From Amycolatopsis pithecellobii (GTDB lineage Bacteria > Actinomycetota > Actinomycetes > Mycobacteriales > Pseudonocardiaceae), in contig NZ_WMBA01000043.1 of the NCBI RefSeq assembly GCF_009707865.1, forward strand, positions 1 through 64,000: DNA of 64,000 nucleotides. The letters run 5' to 3'. Numbering within the stretch: the first letter of the stretch is position 1; each line of letters starts with the position of its first letter. Both the position numbers and the translations under genes were made by a program. This document shows, piece by piece, positions 63,178 through 64,000 of the stretch. The notes beneath the pieces are model-generated. The model was not told the origin of the DNA, did no database searches, and was given only the letters and a program-made list of their open reading frames with translations.

Positions 63178-64000
63178 CTGGTTCCTCCACCACTGCCCTG
63201 GACGATGCTCTCCGCGGGTGCGGTCCTGGCCAGCACCAGCGAGTCGTTGTCATTGAAGGCCAGCCGGTACAGGCCGGTGCCCTCCAACGCTTTCACGAGG
63301 CGATCACCGTAGTCGGCCGGGACGCCGTCGAAGATCTTGAGGTAGGCCAGCTGGGGCGGGGTGAGCACGAGATAGTCCGGCCCCTTCTCGCGGATACACG
63401 CGGTGAGCGGATCGAGCTGGTCGAGCCGCGTGCAGTAACCGTCCACTTCGTACTGTGACACCTCGCCGACCCTGGCGAACGACAGCGGCACCGAGTTCAC
63501 CAGCGAGTCCACCCGCTGACCCGGTTGCGCCTGCCCGACACCCCACGCCGCGGCGGCGATGTCGCTGCGGGTGAAGCTGGTGTAGGCGTCGTTGCCGCCG
63601 CGCGCGGTGACGGTCGTGGCGATCAGCCCGGTCAGCACCAGCCACGGAACCGCGGCCAGCACCATGGTCCTGACCGGCCGGTTGCGCCAGCGCATCCGGC
63701 GCGCGCTGGTCGCCGCGCGTTCCAGTGCGAGCGCGGCGGGCAGCGCCAGAATCGGCAGCGAGTACAGGAAGCAGCGCATGAACACCTCGCCGCCATAGGG
63801 CTGGGCGACCGCGATCCCGAACGGCGCGAGGCACAACACCGGCAGCAGCCATGAGCGCAGCGAGTCCCGGCGCATCAGCACGATGCCCACCGCGGCAAGG
63901 CCCATCACGAACACCGTGATCCCGACCCGGACGGCGAGCACGATGAGATGCCCGGTGCCACCGGCGAAGCGGTTCACGATCCCTTCGTCGACGGACGAGC
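63174..64000 (-). CDS. Multi-spanning membrane protein, 5' end beyond the window
   Basis: The frame stays open from the stop at 63174 to the window edge (about 275 codons), so the start may lie outside; GTG 63977 is the only in-window candidate. About three helices are seen (LIVLAVRVGITVFVMGLAAVGIVL, SWLLPVLCLAPFGIAVAQPYG, LAAVPWLVLTGLIATTV), then an extracytoplasmic domain. It resembles the C-terminal part of a membrane glycosyltransferase or polymerase, unproven. Confidence 0.7.
   Translation of the reverse strand, partial: SSVDEGIVNRFAGGTGHLIVLAVRVGITVFVMGLAAVGIVLMRRDSLRSWLLPVLCLAPFGIAVAQPYGGEVFMRCFLYSLPILALPAALALERAATSARRMRWRNRPVRTMVLAAVPWLVLTGLIATTVTARGGNDAYTSFTRSDIAAAAWGVGQAQPGQRVDSLVNSVPLSFARVGEVSQYEVDGYCTRLDQLDPLTACIREKGPDYLVLTPPQLAYLKIFDGVPADYGDRLVKALEGTGLYRLAFNDNDSLVLARTAPAESIVQGSGGGTS

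Overview
The window is high-GC actinobacterial chromosome. Gene content and order point to a member of the Pseudonocardiaceae, most like Amycolatopsis. The reasons are the mycobacterium-like blocks (thrS-HIT, pgsA-patA-pimA, pdxS/pdxT-yebC-ruvCAB-yajC-secDF-apt-relA, glnX-glnH-pknG) combined with an SsgA-like sporulation/division protein and secondary-metabolism genes. Family assignments come from reading motifs in translated sequence; no database search was run. No rRNA, tRNA, insertion sequence, phage or CRISPR array was recognised.

Layout. 1-5.6 kb is accessory: a repeat-bearing intergenic stretch, an HTH/NB-ARC/TPR regulator preceded by a possible 17-residue peptide gene and a strong hairpin, a cluster of GGTTTCC boxes, an unknown protein and a TPR protein that looks N-terminally truncated. 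5.6-7.8 kb is a divergent MFS exporter/LysR pair. 7.8-13.0 kb is the PknG nutrient-sensing operon (glnX, glnH, an extra coiled-coil gene, pknG), joined by ATGA overlaps. 13.1-20.4 kb holds a sigma factor/VOC pair, an orphan AbiEi-like antitoxin, homogentisate dioxygenase, a 102-bp tandem repeat array, a carboxylesterase, a secreted GH3 enzyme and a PAC2 protein.

20.6-24.3 kb is a three-gene operon: class II (DxDD) terpene cyclase, cytochrome P450 and UbiA-family membrane protein, each start overlapping the previous stop. It looks like a compact terpenoid pathway in which the UbiA protein could be a prenyltransferase or a second cyclase. 24.3-31.8 kb holds a methyltransferase, a TetR-homocysteine methyltransferase operon, an HTH-TPR regulator, YdcF- and WbqC-like proteins and a class A penicillin-binding protein. 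31.8-37.0 kb holds an SsgA-like protein, a YibE/F membrane protein, small unknowns, an MBL hydrolase, a membrane cyclophilin and an enoyl-CoA hydratase.

37.0-50.0 kb is the housekeeping superoperon on the minus strand (rel, apt, secF, secD, yajC, ruvB, ruvA, ruvC, yebC, pdxT, pdxS) with extra elements set into its joints: a VapBC-type toxin-antitoxin pair between rel and apt, a DUF4262 gene between ruvC and yebC, a 27-codon leader ORF copied from the yebC start, and a duplicated pair of small genes between pdxT and pdxS. 50.1-60.0 kb carries an EF-G-like GTPase, a short XdhC-like protein, the phosphatidylinositol mannoside genes (lemA-like, pimA, patA, pgsA) and HIT-thrS, split by a divergent marR/yceI pair with paired TTGA-N4-TCAA boxes. 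60.0-64.0 kb holds a nitroreductase and a surface-polysaccharide locus (GH16 hydrolase, GT2 glycosyltransferase, small membrane protein, hexapeptide acyltransferase and a multi-spanning protein that runs off the window).
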